NCBI GenBank assembly: GCA_963821735.1
Contig: CAWGFK010000070.1
Coordinates: 558,001 to 622,000 of the forward strand
Reading direction: 5' to 3'
DNA length: 64,000 bases
Source: Laspinema sp963821735
Lineage (GTDB): Bacteria > Cyanobacteriota > Cyanobacteriia > Cyanobacteriales > Laspinemataceae
Under the pieces are notes generated by a model. The model made no database searches. It was not told where the DNA came from and saw nothing but the letters and a program-made list of their open reading frames with translations. The position numbers were made by a program, and so were the translations under genes. Numbering within the stretch: position 1 is the first letter of the stretch; every line of letters starts with the position of its first letter. This document shows, in pieces, positions 38,600 through 47,703 of this stretch.

Positions 38600-39160
38600 A
38601 TGCATGAACTAACCCTAAAGTGGATTGAAGCCGGTGAGTTTAGAACTCAAACCTTATGGGATAAGCAACCGAGCAAACATCCGGGGACCGTCCGGATCGG
38701 TCGCGATCCGACTCGTTGCGATATCGTTTTGCTCCATCCGACTGTCTCAGGGTTGCACGTTGAAATCTTTTATGACCCTCAGAAAAGTCATTTTTATTTG
38801 AGAAATCTTCGACTCAGCAATCCTTGTAAAGTAGATGGGCAAATTTTAGCCCAGGGTGAGACGATGTTAACCCCAGGAAGCATCATATGTTTGGGACAAG
38901 TCAAACTCAAAGTGATTGCCATTGACCCTCGCTTCTCCCCGACTGTCGCCGTTTCTACTCCAGAAGATGATGATAGCGAAGGCTCCATCAGTCAACCCCT
39001 GCGCCGTCGCCTTCCTCGCAAACCCCTTCCGACCTATGGTTTAAAATGTCCGAATTGCCAGAAGATTTCTCCTAATAAACTCCTGGATTTTGGTTGTCCC
39101 TGGTGTGGCACCTCGTTGCACTCTGCTAATAGTGTTTTGATGTCCACTCATGCGGATTGA
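38600..39160 (+). CDS. FHA-domain protein with C-terminal zinc ribbon
   Basis: 186 residues from ATG 38600 (MHELTLKWIEAGEFRTQTLW). The FHA phosphothreonine-binding domain spans about 35-110, with core GTVRIGRDPTRCDIVLLHPT and the conserved VSGLHVEIFYD and NPCKVDGQILAQGE. The C-terminus carries two CxxC pairs, CPNCQK and CPWCGT, that should bind zinc. FHA proteins read Ser/Thr kinase signals; the giant kinase elsewhere in the window is one possible, unproven, source. An acidic and Arg-rich linker separates the domains. The gene precedes the SpmAB-like membrane protein gene by 74 bp on the same strand. Confidence 0.87.
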   Translation: MHELTLKWIEAGEFRTQTLWDKQPSKHPGTVRIGRDPTRCDIVLLHPTVSGLHVEIFYDPQKSHFYLRNLRLSNPCKVDGQILAQGETMLTPGSIICLGQVKLKVIAIDPRFSPTVAVSTPEDDDSEGSISQPLRRRLPRKPLPTYGLKCPNCQKISPNKLLDFGCPWCGTSLHSANSVLMSTHAD

Positions 39161-39234
39161 GGGGAGAGAAAAGAGTTCATCGCATTGGGTGACTAATGCT
39201 ACCATAACTCGGAAACTTTCCCTGTGAAACCTCT

Positions 39235-40555
39235 GTGAAAAAATCTGAATCTCCCCTGAATAGCATTTGGCTGTTTCTGATGGTAGGGTCTACCGTGGTT
39301 GCAGCAATGCGGGGGACTCTGCCTGAACTGACAGAAGCGGCATTTGAGTCGGCAGCGAATGCAGTGACCCTGGCGATCGGGTTAATTGGGGCTTTAGCCT
39401 TGTGGTTGGGAATTCTGCGGGTGGTGGAAGTGGCGGGAGTCATGGAGGCGATCGCCCGAGGGATTCGTCCCTTGATGATCCGACTGTTTCCCGATATTCC
39501 CCCGGATCATCCCGCCATGTCTGCCATTATCTTAAATATCGCCGCCAATGCCTTGGGGTTAGGCAATGCCGCCACTCCCATTGGACTCAAGGCAATGAAG
39601 GAACTGAATCGCCTGAATCCGGACCCTGGCACTGCTACTAATGCGATGTGCTTATTTTTAGCCATCAACACCTCCTCGGTGACCATTTTACCCATTGGGG
39701 CGATCGCCGTGCGCGCTTCCGCTGGGGCCAGCAATCCTGGGGCCATTATTATTCCCTCAATTATTGCCACCTGTGCCTCAACCACCGTGGCAATTCTGGC
39801 GGCTAAATTTCTCGCACATCGGAATCGGGACTCCGATCCCAATCCCCCCGTAATCGTCCCAGAATCGGACTCAGATACCCCCTCAGAACCGGCAGAATAT
39901 GCCCAACCCGTTGAACCCTTAGAACCCCCGGGACTGCGTGGGACGCTTGTTTTTTGGGGGGTTAATTGTGTTATTTTTTGGAGCAATTATCTATCGCTTA
40001 ACCATTGCCGGAACTGCGGGATTAGCAACCACCCAAATCATTGAGGCGATTTCTAATGGGTTGTTACCTTTGGTGATTTGTAGCTTCCTCTTGATTGGCT
40101 ATTTTCGCGGCGTGAAAGTCTATGAAGTGTTAACCGAAGGTGCGAAAGAAGGGTTTGATATTGCCGTGAGAATTATCCCGTTTCTGGTGGCAATTTTTGT
40201 GGCGATCGGGATGTTTCGCACCAGTGGCGCATTGGATGTAATGACAGCAGTTTTATCCCCCATCACCAACTTGATTGCCATGCCACCGGAAGCCTTACCA
40301 ATGGCGCTAATTCGTCCCTTATCTGGCAGTGGCGCATTTGGGGTAATGTCGGAAATTGTAGAGAATGACCCCGATGGATTTTTGTCTTATCTAGTTTCCA
40401 CCATGCAAGGTTCCACAGAAACCACCTTTTATGTAATGGCAGTTTATTTTGGAAGCATTGGAGTGATGCGAACCCGCCACACCTTACCTGCTGCTCTTTT
40501 AGCCGATGTAACGGGGATTCTCACCTCTTTGCTGATTTGTCATCTCACGTTTTGA
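39235..40555 (+). CDS. SpmA-SpmB-like nucleoside-recognition (Gate) membrane protein, one apparent frameshift
   Basis: Across one shift near 39940 the span encodes about 440 residues fusing the two halves found separately as SpmA and SpmB in Bacillus. The first half has ILNIAANALGLGNAATPIGL and FLAINTSSVTILPIG. The second has GYFRGVKVYEVLTEGAKEGF, LIRPLSGSGAFGVMSEIVEN and STETTFYVMAVYFGSIG. Each half carries several membrane helices. The low-complexity linker QPVEPLEPPG precedes the shift. Gate-domain proteins are putative transporters of nucleosides or related solutes; in Bacillus they affect spore core dehydration, which cannot be the role here. The GGG run at the shift fits an indel error. 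Confidence 0.85.
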
Positions 40556-40660
40556 AGAAAACCCACACCCTGAAGGGTGGGGCTATACGGACAAAGCCCG
40601 CCTGCGCGGGCTACTTTATAAAAACCAGTGTTGATACCGGGATTTGGTCTCCCAGGGACA
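40556..40660. repeat. Partial ATAC-TIR repeat element
   Basis: It contains the palindromic pair CACCCTGAAGGGTGGGG and GCCCGCCTGCGCGGGC, as in the elements at 7228-7775 and 63783-63927, and a right end GATACCGGGATTTGGTCT. The left terminal repeat is missing. Confidence 0.6.
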
Positions 40661-40729
40661 AGAAACCGGGTTTCTGGCCTAAATTTGCTGCAAAGTGCGA
40701 CAGATTTTCTCAAGAAACCCGGTTTCTAA
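40661..40729. repeat. GAAACCGGGTTTCT inverted-repeat element
   Basis: AGAAACCGGGTTTCTGG and AGAAACCCGGTTTCT bracket a 40-bp interior with CTGCAAAGTGCGACAGA. A second member lies at 55424-55490 with the interior CTGCAATCTGCCACA. It lies downstream of the SpmAB-like gene and of ruvC, which converge. Confidence 0.7.
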
Positions 40730-40803
40730 CCGTTCCTGTAATCCCGGACTAGATTCTGTTGTGATTATACTAACGGTCGGGGTTCGGATTCGGGCAATTC
40801 CCC

Positions 40804-41304
40804 TTAATTTTCCCGTTGAAACCAGGCGGTTAAGGCTACAGCTAAGGCATCGGCGGCATCATCAGGTTTGGGAATGGTTTCTAAATTTAATTCCCGCGCT
40901 ACTGCTTGTTGCACATCATATTTATCTGCATTGCCATAACCTGTAACCCCTTGTTTAATTTGGGCGGGAGTATATTCGACCAAGGGTAATTTATGTTGCG
41001 CCACTACCAGCAAAATCACCCCTCGCGCTTGGGCGACTAAAATGGTATTTCCCATGCGATAAAAGAACAATTTTTCCGCTGCTACTAAGTCCGGTTTAAA
41101 TTGCTCAATGAGGGCGTGTAAATCTTCATAAATGGTACATAATCGCTGACCGAGGTCGGTTTTGGCGGGGGTTTGAATAATGCCAAAATCGAGCAGAGAA
41201 ACGGTTTCGCTGCGACTTCGCCCTGTTCCTCCGGTTTGAGCGGCGATCGCCCCAAATCCTAATGTAGCTAAACCCGGGTCTATTCCTAAAATTCGCTGTT
41301 CCAT
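40804..41304 (-). CDS. ruvC: RuvC, Holliday junction endodeoxyribonuclease
   Basis: The 166-residue resolvase has the four-acid active site of the family: D9 in RILGIDPGLATLGFG, the glutamate in LVAAEKLFFYRM, and the C-terminal pair in PDDAADALAVAL. It cuts four-way junctions at the end of RuvAB-driven branch migration. It lies 67 bp downstream of chlI on the same strand, a pairing I recall from other cyanobacteria. The start at MEQRILGIDPGL is the standard N-terminus, so the call is secure. Confidence 0.96.
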   Translation of the reverse strand: MEQRILGIDPGLATLGFGAIAAQTGGTGRSRSETVSLLDFGIIQTPAKTDLGQRLCTIYEDLHALIEQFKPDLVAAEKLFFYRMGNTILVAQARGVILLVVAQHKLPLVEYTPAQIKQGVTGYGNADKYDVQQAVARELNLETIPKPDDAADALAVALTAWFQREN

Positions 41305-41371
41305 AACGGTTGGATGTAGAGGCGCTTGAGGGGTTTTTTGATGAACTCTACCCCAGCGCCACTACACCGAT

Positions 41372-42463
41372 TTAACCTTCTTCTGGCATTTCTACGCCAA
41401 AGACACTGCTAAAGACTTTTTGAACCTTATAACCACTATCAATGGATTCCAAGGGGTCTTTGCGTAAGCGGTGACGCAGACAAAGGGTAATCACGCGCCG
41501 GATATCATCTAGGGTGACTTCCGTGCGTCCTTCCAAAGCAGCGATCGCCTTGGCAGCGCGGTTGGTGACAATATCTCCGCGCAACCCATCCACATCCAAC
41601 TCAGAACAAACCTGGGAAATTTGGACACGCATTTCATAATCCAAATTCACCGAAGGCAACAGATTTTGAGCATCAATCAGCTTTTGCTGTAACGCTTGTT
41701 GTTCGGTTTCGTGTTGTTCCAAATAGGTTTTAGGATTTTGGTCAAATCCTGAGCGTTCCTCAACGATTTTCACCCGTAAAGCGGGTTCTTTCACCGTGCG
41801 GATTTCGGCGTGCATCCCGAAGCGATCGAGCAATTGGGGACGGAGTTCACCTTCTTCTGGGTTACCGGACCCCACCAACACAAATCGCGCCGGGTGACGA
41901 ATGGAAATCCCTTCCCGTTCAACGGTATTCCATCCTGAAGCAGCGGAGTCTAACAACACATCCACGAGGTGATCGTCGAGGAGGTTGACTTCATCCACAT
42001 AAAGGATACCGCGATTGGCTTTGGCTAACAAACCCGGTTCAAAGGCTTTTACCCCTTCTGAGAGGGCTTTTTCAATATCAATGGTCCCACAAACCCGGTC
42101 CTCTGTAGCACCCAGAGGGAGATCAATCATTTGCACCTTGCGCTGCATCAGGGGTAAGGTTTCTCCCCGAGAGGCGCGATCGCGGACCACATCACTCATC
42201 AGTTCAGGATCCGAGGGATGACTGTTGAAGGGGTCATCTGCCACCACTTCAATTTCTGGCAGCAGATCGGCTAAGGCACGGATGGTAGTAGACTTGCCAG
42301 TGCCGCGATCGCCCATAATCATCACCCCGCCAATCTTGGGGTCAATGACATTCAGCAGCAATGCCAGTTTCATTTCTTCCTGCCCCACAATAGCAGTAAA
42401 GGGAAACACAGCACGCCGCGCGATCGCGGGTTGAGTTGGAATAGCTTGGGCAATCGGGCTCAC
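41372..42463 (-). CDS. chlI: ChlI, magnesium chelatase ATPase subunit I
   Basis: The 363-residue AAA+ ATPase powers insertion of magnesium into protoporphyrin IX, the first committed step of chlorophyll synthesis, together with ChlD and ChlH. It has Walker A IMGDRGTGKSTTIRAL, Walker B GILYVDEVNLLDDHLVDVLL, sensor segment RFVLVGSGNPEEGELRPQLL and arginine finger region LLDRFGMHAEIRT. The N-terminus ARRAVFPFTAIVGQEEMKLA is typical. It lies in the stroma-equivalent cytoplasm. The upstream region contains a large palindromic repeat array from 42595, so its promoter must lie between 42464 and about 42590 or within the array. Confidence 0.97.
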   Translation of the reverse strand: MSPIAQAIPTQPAIARRAVFPFTAIVGQEEMKLALLLNVIDPKIGGVMIMGDRGTGKSTTIRALADLLPEIEVVADDPFNSHPSDPELMSDVVRDRASRGETLPLMQRKVQMIDLPLGATEDRVCGTIDIEKALSEGVKAFEPGLLAKANRGILYVDEVNLLDDHLVDVLLDSAASGWNTVEREGISIRHPARFVLVGSGNPEEGELRPQLLDRFGMHAEIRTVKEPALRVKIVEERSGFDQNPKTYLEQHETEQQALQQKLIDAQNLLPSVNLDYEMRVQISQVCSELDVDGLRGDIVTNRAAKAIAALEGRTEVTLDDIRRVITLCLRHRLRKDPLESIDSGYKVQKVFSSVFGVEMPEEG

Positions 42464-42594
42464 GACTTTACCTATATTTCTATCTGTTTATGGCGTTTCT
42501 CATTGTGCCATTGTTTAGCCCCCCTTGTCTGTCCTTTTGCGATCAACCTCGGGGTCTGGGTCCTCACCCCCAGTCGTTTCCCAAGTTCGTAGTA

Positions 42595-42962
42595 ACGCCT
42601 TCAGTCGTTCTCTTCGTTCGTAGTAACGACTTCAGTCGTTCTCTTCGTTCGTAGTAACGACTTCAGTCGTTCTCTTCGTTCGTAGTAACGACTTCAGTCG
42701 TTTCCGAGTTTGTAGTAACGACTTCAGTCGTTTCCGAGTTTGTAGTAACGACTTCAGTCGTTTCCGAGTTTGTAGGGGACTTAAGAAGATAACGACTGAA
42801 GTCGTTACTACGAACTTTAGAGAAGATAACGACTGAAGTCGTTACTACGAACTTTAGAGAAGATAACGACTGAAGTCGTTACTACGAACTCAGATAAGAT
42901 AACGACTGAAGTCGTTACTACGAACTTTAGAGAAGATAACGACTTAAGTCGTTACTACCAAC
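42595..42962. repeat. Large palindromic array: six forward and five inverted GTAGTAACGAC units
   Basis: Six units of 30-31 bp carrying GTAGTAACGACTTCAGTCGT run forward from 42595 to about 42770. Five inverted units of about 36 bp carrying AACGACTGAAGTCGTTACTA follow from 42791 to 42960. A short hinge GGGGACTTAAGAAGAT separates them. Each unit is itself an imperfect palindrome, and the two half-arrays could pair into a hairpin of roughly 170 bp. It lies between chlI and the CHASE2-GGDEF-EAL gene, both on the minus strand. Confidence 0.9.
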
Positions 42963-42978
42963 TGGGGAAAGGGTGGGA

Positions 42979-45678
42979 TTACCAGGTGGGGTTTGACTTT
43001 AATAAGGCTTCAATTTGTTCTGCCGGTAAGGGTTTCGCGAAAAAATATCCCTGACCACATTCACAGCCTAGCGATCGCAATTGGGCTAATTGTTCCGCTG
43101 TTTCCACCCCTTCGGCAATCACGTCCATTTTTAAATTATGGGCTAGGGCAATAATTGTTTTAACAATGGCTGAATTTTGGTCCCCTTCCCCCATCCGCAT
43201 CACAAAGGACCGATCGACTTTCAAGGTATCCGTGGGAAAGCGGTGCAAATAACTCAAGGAGGAATACCCGGTGCCAAAATCATCAATGCCTAACTTTAAA
43301 TTTAAAGCTTTCATTTGAGACAGCATCTCGATCGCCAACTCTACCTCATCCATCACCACACTTTCGGTTATTTCTAATTTCAAACAAGCTGGATCAAGAT
43401 GGGTTTGGTCTAAGGTTCGTTTGATAACTTCAATTAAATTGGGTTGAGCAAATTGTTTTCCCGAAAGATTCACACTCACGATTAACGGTGGAAATTGGGG
43501 AAATTCCTGCTGCCACTTGCAAATTTGCCAACAGGCAATCACGAGTACCAATTCACCTAAGGGCACAATAGAACCCGTTTCTTCGGCAACGGGGATAAAT
43601 TCCCCGGGAAAGACTAAACCCCGTTGCGGATGTTGCCAACGCACGAGGGCTTCAAATCCGAGAATTTTTCCTGATTTTAAATCAATTAAGGGCTGATAAT
43701 AGACCAAAAACTCAGATTCAATTTTGCCATTGACTGGGGTCGCCCCGGCATTAATGGCACGCCGCAGGTCCGTTTCTAGCTGAAATCGGGCCACGGCATT
43801 GTTTTGCATGGCGCTTTCAAAGACTTGAGGGCGAGATTTGCTCAACGCCTTGGCGCGATACATGGCGGTGTGAGCATCTCGTAATAAATTGCGGGAGTCA
43901 TCGGCCCGACCTAGGGCCATACCAATGCTGGCGGTGGTATAGATGGGTTGACCTTTCAGGGTAAAGGGTCGGGCAATTTGGTGGTAGAGGGTTTCGCCAA
44001 TGGTGATGGCATCTTCGGAATGGTAAAGATTGTCCAGGAGGATGGCAAATTCATCTCCTCCGACTCGGGCGACGGTGACTGCTTCGATGCCATCGGTCCT
44101 AGGTTGGCGCATCAGGGTCCGGATTCGTTCAGCGATCGCAATCAGCAGCAGATCCCCCATCTCATGGCCGAGTCCATCATTGATTACTTTAAATCGGTCT
44201 AAATCTAGGAATAATACGGCTAATAAACGCGGGACCGAGGGGAATTTAGAGTCTAAAGAAACAACCGGGGATTTTGTGTCTGGAAGTGTTTGAGTGGGCT
44301 TTCCTAATGTTAGGAAAAAGGGGAATGTCTTCGGTTGCGATCGCCGATAAACGCGATCGAGTTGGTTCATGAATGAGGTGCGATTTGGCAGTCCGGTCAA
44401 GTCATCATGAAACGCGGTATAGAGTAATTTTGAGGCGACGACTCCACTCAGGGCGATCGTAAAGGTCAGTACCGGGGCAGCCACGGGAATCCATCCCCCC
44501 CAGTGAAATAGCCCAAATCCAATGGCGACAATGCCCCCAAATCCGAGGATAACCCCTAACCCCAGTTTGAGGGGATGTTGAATTTGCCATGCGATTATTC
44601 CCCCGATCGCACCACAACTGGCAATCCATAAAATCTCAATCCAGTTGGGTAAAAACCATACAATTGGCTTACCATCCAGGGCGCTACTCAGGAGTTGACT
44701 CACCATTTGGGCGTGTAATCTCACCCCGGGCATTTTAAAGGTTTCTGTTTCTGTTTTGATGCCGTAGGGGGTAAAAAATAAGTCTTTCTCGCTGGATGCA
44801 GTGGTTCCAATTAAAACAATTTTATCTTTGATCCAACTGGGATCAACTTCTTGATTTAAGACTTGGGTGAGGGTTACTTCTTTAGAAATAGAACCGGGCG
44901 ATCGATAGTTGAGCAAGATTTGATACCCATCGGCATCAATGGTTTGATACCCCCCAGAATGAGGTTCTAACTGCGTGATTTGGGCCTTTCCTAACACAAT
45001 GTCCTGGGGATGGGTGGGACTATTGTCGATCGCAATGCCGCGATCGCTCAGATATTTGAGAGTGACCCGCAAGGCAAAGGAGTAAAAAGTGTTTCCCTCT
45101 AAGTCCTGGGCAAAGAGTAAATTTCGGCGGGCAATCCCATCGGGATCATTGACAATATCATTAAATCCTACGGCCTCTGGGGGGAGATGAGGCGGGGGGG
45201 GAACTCCTGGTTCTTGAGCATCAGAGAGTTTGGTAATGCCAATCACATTGTCAAGGGATTGGAGTTGCAAACGCAGGTCTTGATGACCCGGGGACTGGGG
45301 GACATCCCGATACAAATCCAACCCAATGACTGCCGGTTCAAATTTGGTGATTTCTTCCAAGACTCGGGCCACAATGAGATCGGAAAGCGGCCATTTTTGT
45401 TGAGTTTGGATATCAGCTTCGGTAATTTTTACGAGTAATAATCGGTCATCCAGTCCTGGATTATACCAGCGATTTCGCATCATCCAATCGTAGGTGACCA
45501 GTTCTAAGGGTTGAAACCCACCGACTTCTCGAATCGTGAGAACCACTCCGATCGCAATAGCAACGGCGATCGCCACGGAACCCACTGGGGTATGCACCGG
45601 GTTGAGCTTGATTTTGGCAATCTGTTCATAAACCCCAGATGCCAACGAGTTGACTTGGCGAGAAAATTTATCAAGCAC
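42979..45678 (-). CDS. CHASE2-GGDEF-EAL transmembrane cyclic-di-GMP protein
   Basis: The 899-residue protein has an N-terminal anchor helix (about 32-50), an extracytoplasmic CHASE2 domain (about 55-330; TYDWMMRNRWYNPG, PAVIGLDLYRDVPQ, LVLIGTTASSEKD-like words), three membrane helices at about 350-425, GGDEF (about 435-610; RVGGDEFAILL) and EAL (about 640-890; ILGFEALVRWQHP, SVNLSGKQF, DDFGTGYSSLSYL, DVIAEGVET). Both catalytic signature motifs are intact, so it may make and break cyclic-di-GMP, with direction set by the CHASE2 signal. No RxxD inhibitory site was obvious. Cyclic-di-GMP controls motility and aggregation in cyanobacteria. It is transcribed away from dapB. Confidence 0.94.
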   Translation of the reverse strand: MLDKFSRQVNSLASGVYEQIAKIKLNPVHTPVGSVAIAVAIAIGVVLTIREVGGFQPLELVTYDWMMRNRWYNPGLDDRLLLVKITEADIQTQQKWPLSDLIVARVLEEITKFEPAVIGLDLYRDVPQSPGHQDLRLQLQSLDNVIGITKLSDAQEPGVPPPPHLPPEAVGFNDIVNDPDGIARRNLLFAQDLEGNTFYSFALRVTLKYLSDRGIAIDNSPTHPQDIVLGKAQITQLEPHSGGYQTIDADGYQILLNYRSPGSISKEVTLTQVLNQEVDPSWIKDKIVLIGTTASSEKDLFFTPYGIKTETETFKMPGVRLHAQMVSQLLSSALDGKPIVWFLPNWIEILWIASCGAIGGIIAWQIQHPLKLGLGVILGFGGIVAIGFGLFHWGGWIPVAAPVLTFTIALSGVVASKLLYTAFHDDLTGLPNRTSFMNQLDRVYRRSQPKTFPFFLTLGKPTQTLPDTKSPVVSLDSKFPSVPRLLAVLFLDLDRFKVINDGLGHEMGDLLLIAIAERIRTLMRQPRTDGIEAVTVARVGGDEFAILLDNLYHSEDAITIGETLYHQIARPFTLKGQPIYTTASIGMALGRADDSRNLLRDAHTAMYRAKALSKSRPQVFESAMQNNAVARFQLETDLRRAINAGATPVNGKIESEFLVYYQPLIDLKSGKILGFEALVRWQHPQRGLVFPGEFIPVAEETGSIVPLGELVLVIACWQICKWQQEFPQFPPLIVSVNLSGKQFAQPNLIEVIKRTLDQTHLDPACLKLEITESVVMDEVELAIEMLSQMKALNLKLGIDDFGTGYSSLSYLHRFPTDTLKVDRSFVMRMGEGDQNSAIVKTIIALAHNLKMDVIAEGVETAEQLAQLRSLGCECGQGYFFAKPLPAEQIEALLKSNPTW

Positions 45679-46014
45679 CGTTATTGGTTAAAAAAGTGGT
45701 TAAAAGAGGGATGGAGTATCAAGTTAGAGGGAGCGATCGGCTCAATTCGGTTTCGCCAAATTCTGAGTCAGTTGTAGAGGATGTCCCGGTCTAAATTCCG
45801 ATCCTCTTGATCCTGCCTTCCCTGCCCTAGATTGTCAATGGCCCAACTTCACTGAAGATCCACCCACTACCGGGATTAAAAGGGCTCAAGGTTCAATCCG
45901 GACGGCAATCTCAACCGGGCAACTCCCGCTCAACCTTACTATAGTATCGATATGGGGATTCCCCCGAAGCGGGGTAAAATTCCCTCATCTAGTTCCAGGG
46001 GACTTTATTGAAGT
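45679..46014. other. Divergent promoter region, CHASE2 gene / dapB
   Basis: 336 bp without a gene. A minor 23-codon frame is not supported. I see no repeats or operators beyond GGGGATTCCCCCGAAGCGGGG-type GC words before dapB. Confidence 0.4.
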
Positions 46015-46842
46015 ATGGCAAATCAACTTCCGATTCCAGTTGTCGTCAATGGCGCTGGGGGCAAAATGGGCCGTGAAGTCGTTCAGGCGGTTTCTGAGGC
46101 TCCAGATATGATTTTAGTCGGGGCCGTCGATCGCAATCCTGAATATCTGGGTCAAGATATTGGGGAAGTCATCGGATGTGGACCGTTAGAAATCCCGGTT
46201 TTAAATGACCTGGAAGGCACTCTAGGGATGGCACTTCAGGAAAAGCAATCAGCGGTGATGGTGGATTTTACCCATCCCAATTCGGTATATGAAAATACGC
46301 GGGCGGCGATCGCTTATGGGATCCGCCCCGTGATTGGCACCACCGGCATGAGTCCCGAACAGATTCAAGAACTCGCTGCCTTTGCGGAAAAATCGAGCAT
46401 GGGTTGTGCCATTATTCCCAACTTTTCCATTGGCATGGTCCTGCTACAACAAGCGGCGATCGCCGCCTCGCAACATTTTGACCATGTGGAAATCATCGAA
46501 CTCCACCACAACCAAAAAGCCGATGCCCCCAGTGGCACCGCCATTCAAACCGCCCAAATGTTAGCAGAAATGGGCAAAACTTTTAATCCTCCCCAGGTTA
46601 AAGAAACCGAAAAAATTGCCGGAGCCCGAGGCAGTGATGCGGGTGAAGGGATTCGCATTCATAGTATCCGCCTCCCGGGTTTAATTGCTCACCAAGAGGT
46701 GATTTTTGGTGCAGCGGGTCAAGTTTATACCCTCCGCCACGACACCAGCGATCGGGCCTGTTATATGCCCGGAGTCTTACTCTGTATTCGCAAAATTCTC
46801 GAACTCAAAACCCTCGTTTATGGCCTAGAAAAACTCTTGTAA
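46015..46842 (+). CDS. dapB: DapB, 4-hydroxy-tetrahydrodipicolinate reductase
   Basis: The 275-residue enzyme performs the reduction step of the diaminopimelate and lysine pathway. The dinucleotide-binding motif is VVVNGAGGKMGREVVQ, the substrate-binding motif is ELHHNQKADAPSGTA, and the loop GTTGMSPEQ is present, all with normal spacing. It supplies precursors for peptidoglycan in the cytoplasm. The stop is followed immediately by a hairpin repeat (46851-46884) that could terminate transcription. The start ATG at 46015 aligns with the family. Confidence 0.96.
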   Translation: MANQLPIPVVVNGAGGKMGREVVQAVSEAPDMILVGAVDRNPEYLGQDIGEVIGCGPLEIPVLNDLEGTLGMALQEKQSAVMVDFTHPNSVYENTRAAIAYGIRPVIGTTGMSPEQIQELAAFAEKSSMGCAIIPNFSIGMVLLQQAAIAASQHFDHVEIIELHHNQKADAPSGTAIQTAQMLAEMGKTFNPPQVKETEKIAGARGSDAGEGIRIHSIRLPGLIAHQEVIFGAAGQVYTLRHDTSDRACYMPGVLLCIRKILELKTLVYGLEKLL

Positions 46843-46850
46843 GCGCTTTT

Positions 46851-46884
46851 TCCTCGTGAGGGGGCTTCTGCCGCGTCACGAGGA
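46851..46884. repeat. Short hairpin repeat after dapB, minimal form of the 34251 element
   Basis: TCCTCGTGA and TCACGAGGA form a 9-bp stem around GGGGGCTTCTGCCGCG. The first 29 bases match the left end of the element at 34251. It begins 9 bp after the dapB stop and may serve as a terminator. Confidence 0.65.
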
Positions 46885-46978
46885 TTAACTCTAAAACTGC
46901 CCTGAAGTTCCCTAACTTTCTCGAACAGTTTCTTGCCTTTATCTTTGAAAAACTAACCCATTCTGAATCCTATTAACA

Positions 46979-47671
46979 ATGCTAATTCCCTTAACCCGTG
47001 AAACTTTTGACGAACTCATTCCCGGCATCGCCACTGGCGCTCAATATGCTTACTATGGCGGTAAAATTGACAAAATTTTAAAGCGCGTCCTGATCTCCGT
47101 TGCGGGAATTGGACTGCTGACCCTAACCGCCAATGCACTACCCGACAACTGGCGACCTTTTTTATTAATTATTGGCATCATCTTCGGTCTCTATTGGTTA
47201 TGGGGACCGATTGCCTCCGCCTCCCGAGAAAACTACCAATGTCGGCGTTATAAATACAGTGGATTTTGGCGAGGAGAAGTTTGGGATGTCTTTGTCACCG
47301 AAGAAGTCGTCGGGACGAAAGAAACCGTCAGTCCTCGGGGAGAACTGGTGATTGTCGAGAATCGCGAACGCAGACTGAATTTAGAAGTCGGTGACGAAAC
47401 CGGATTTAGTACGCGAGTGCTGGTTCCTTTACGGAAAGAACATAAGGCGATCGCCCCGGGAGATATGGCCGAAATGGTCGTCATGTCCAACCGTCCGGAC
47501 CTCGGACGCATTGCCAAAGTCTCCGATATCTATCTCCCCCGGATTGATTTTTGGATTAGTGATTATCCCTATTTACGCCGAGATTTATTTGTAGAAATCA
47601 GCCAACAAATGGAAGAATTAAATGCACCACGACCCCGCAGAAGAAAAGCCCGCAGAGAAGAATTCAGATAA
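46979..47671 (+). CDS. Conserved membrane protein of unknown function
   Basis: The 230-residue protein has two adjacent membrane helices (about 37-53 and 60-80; VLISVAGIGLLTLTANAL and PFLLIIGIIFGLYWLWG). A cytoplasmic beta-rich domain (about 90-190) follows, with EVWDVFVTEEVVGTKETVSP and VLVPLRKEHKAIAPGDMAEM. The tail PRPRRRKARREEF is strongly basic. Homologues in cyanobacteria are sometimes labelled phosphate transporter permease-like, but nothing here supports transport. It follows dapB by about 135 bp on the same strand and converges on cobH. Confidence 0.75.
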   Translation: MLIPLTRETFDELIPGIATGAQYAYYGGKIDKILKRVLISVAGIGLLTLTANALPDNWRPFLLIIGIIFGLYWLWGPIASASRENYQCRRYKYSGFWRGEVWDVFVTEEVVGTKETVSPRGELVIVENRERRLNLEVGDETGFSTRVLVPLRKEHKAIAPGDMAEMVVMSNRPDLGRIAKVSDIYLPRIDFWISDYPYLRRDLFVEISQQMEELNAPRPRRRKARREEFR

Positions 47672-47703
47672 AAATTTAAAGCGATAAATTCGCTAATTCA
47701 TGC

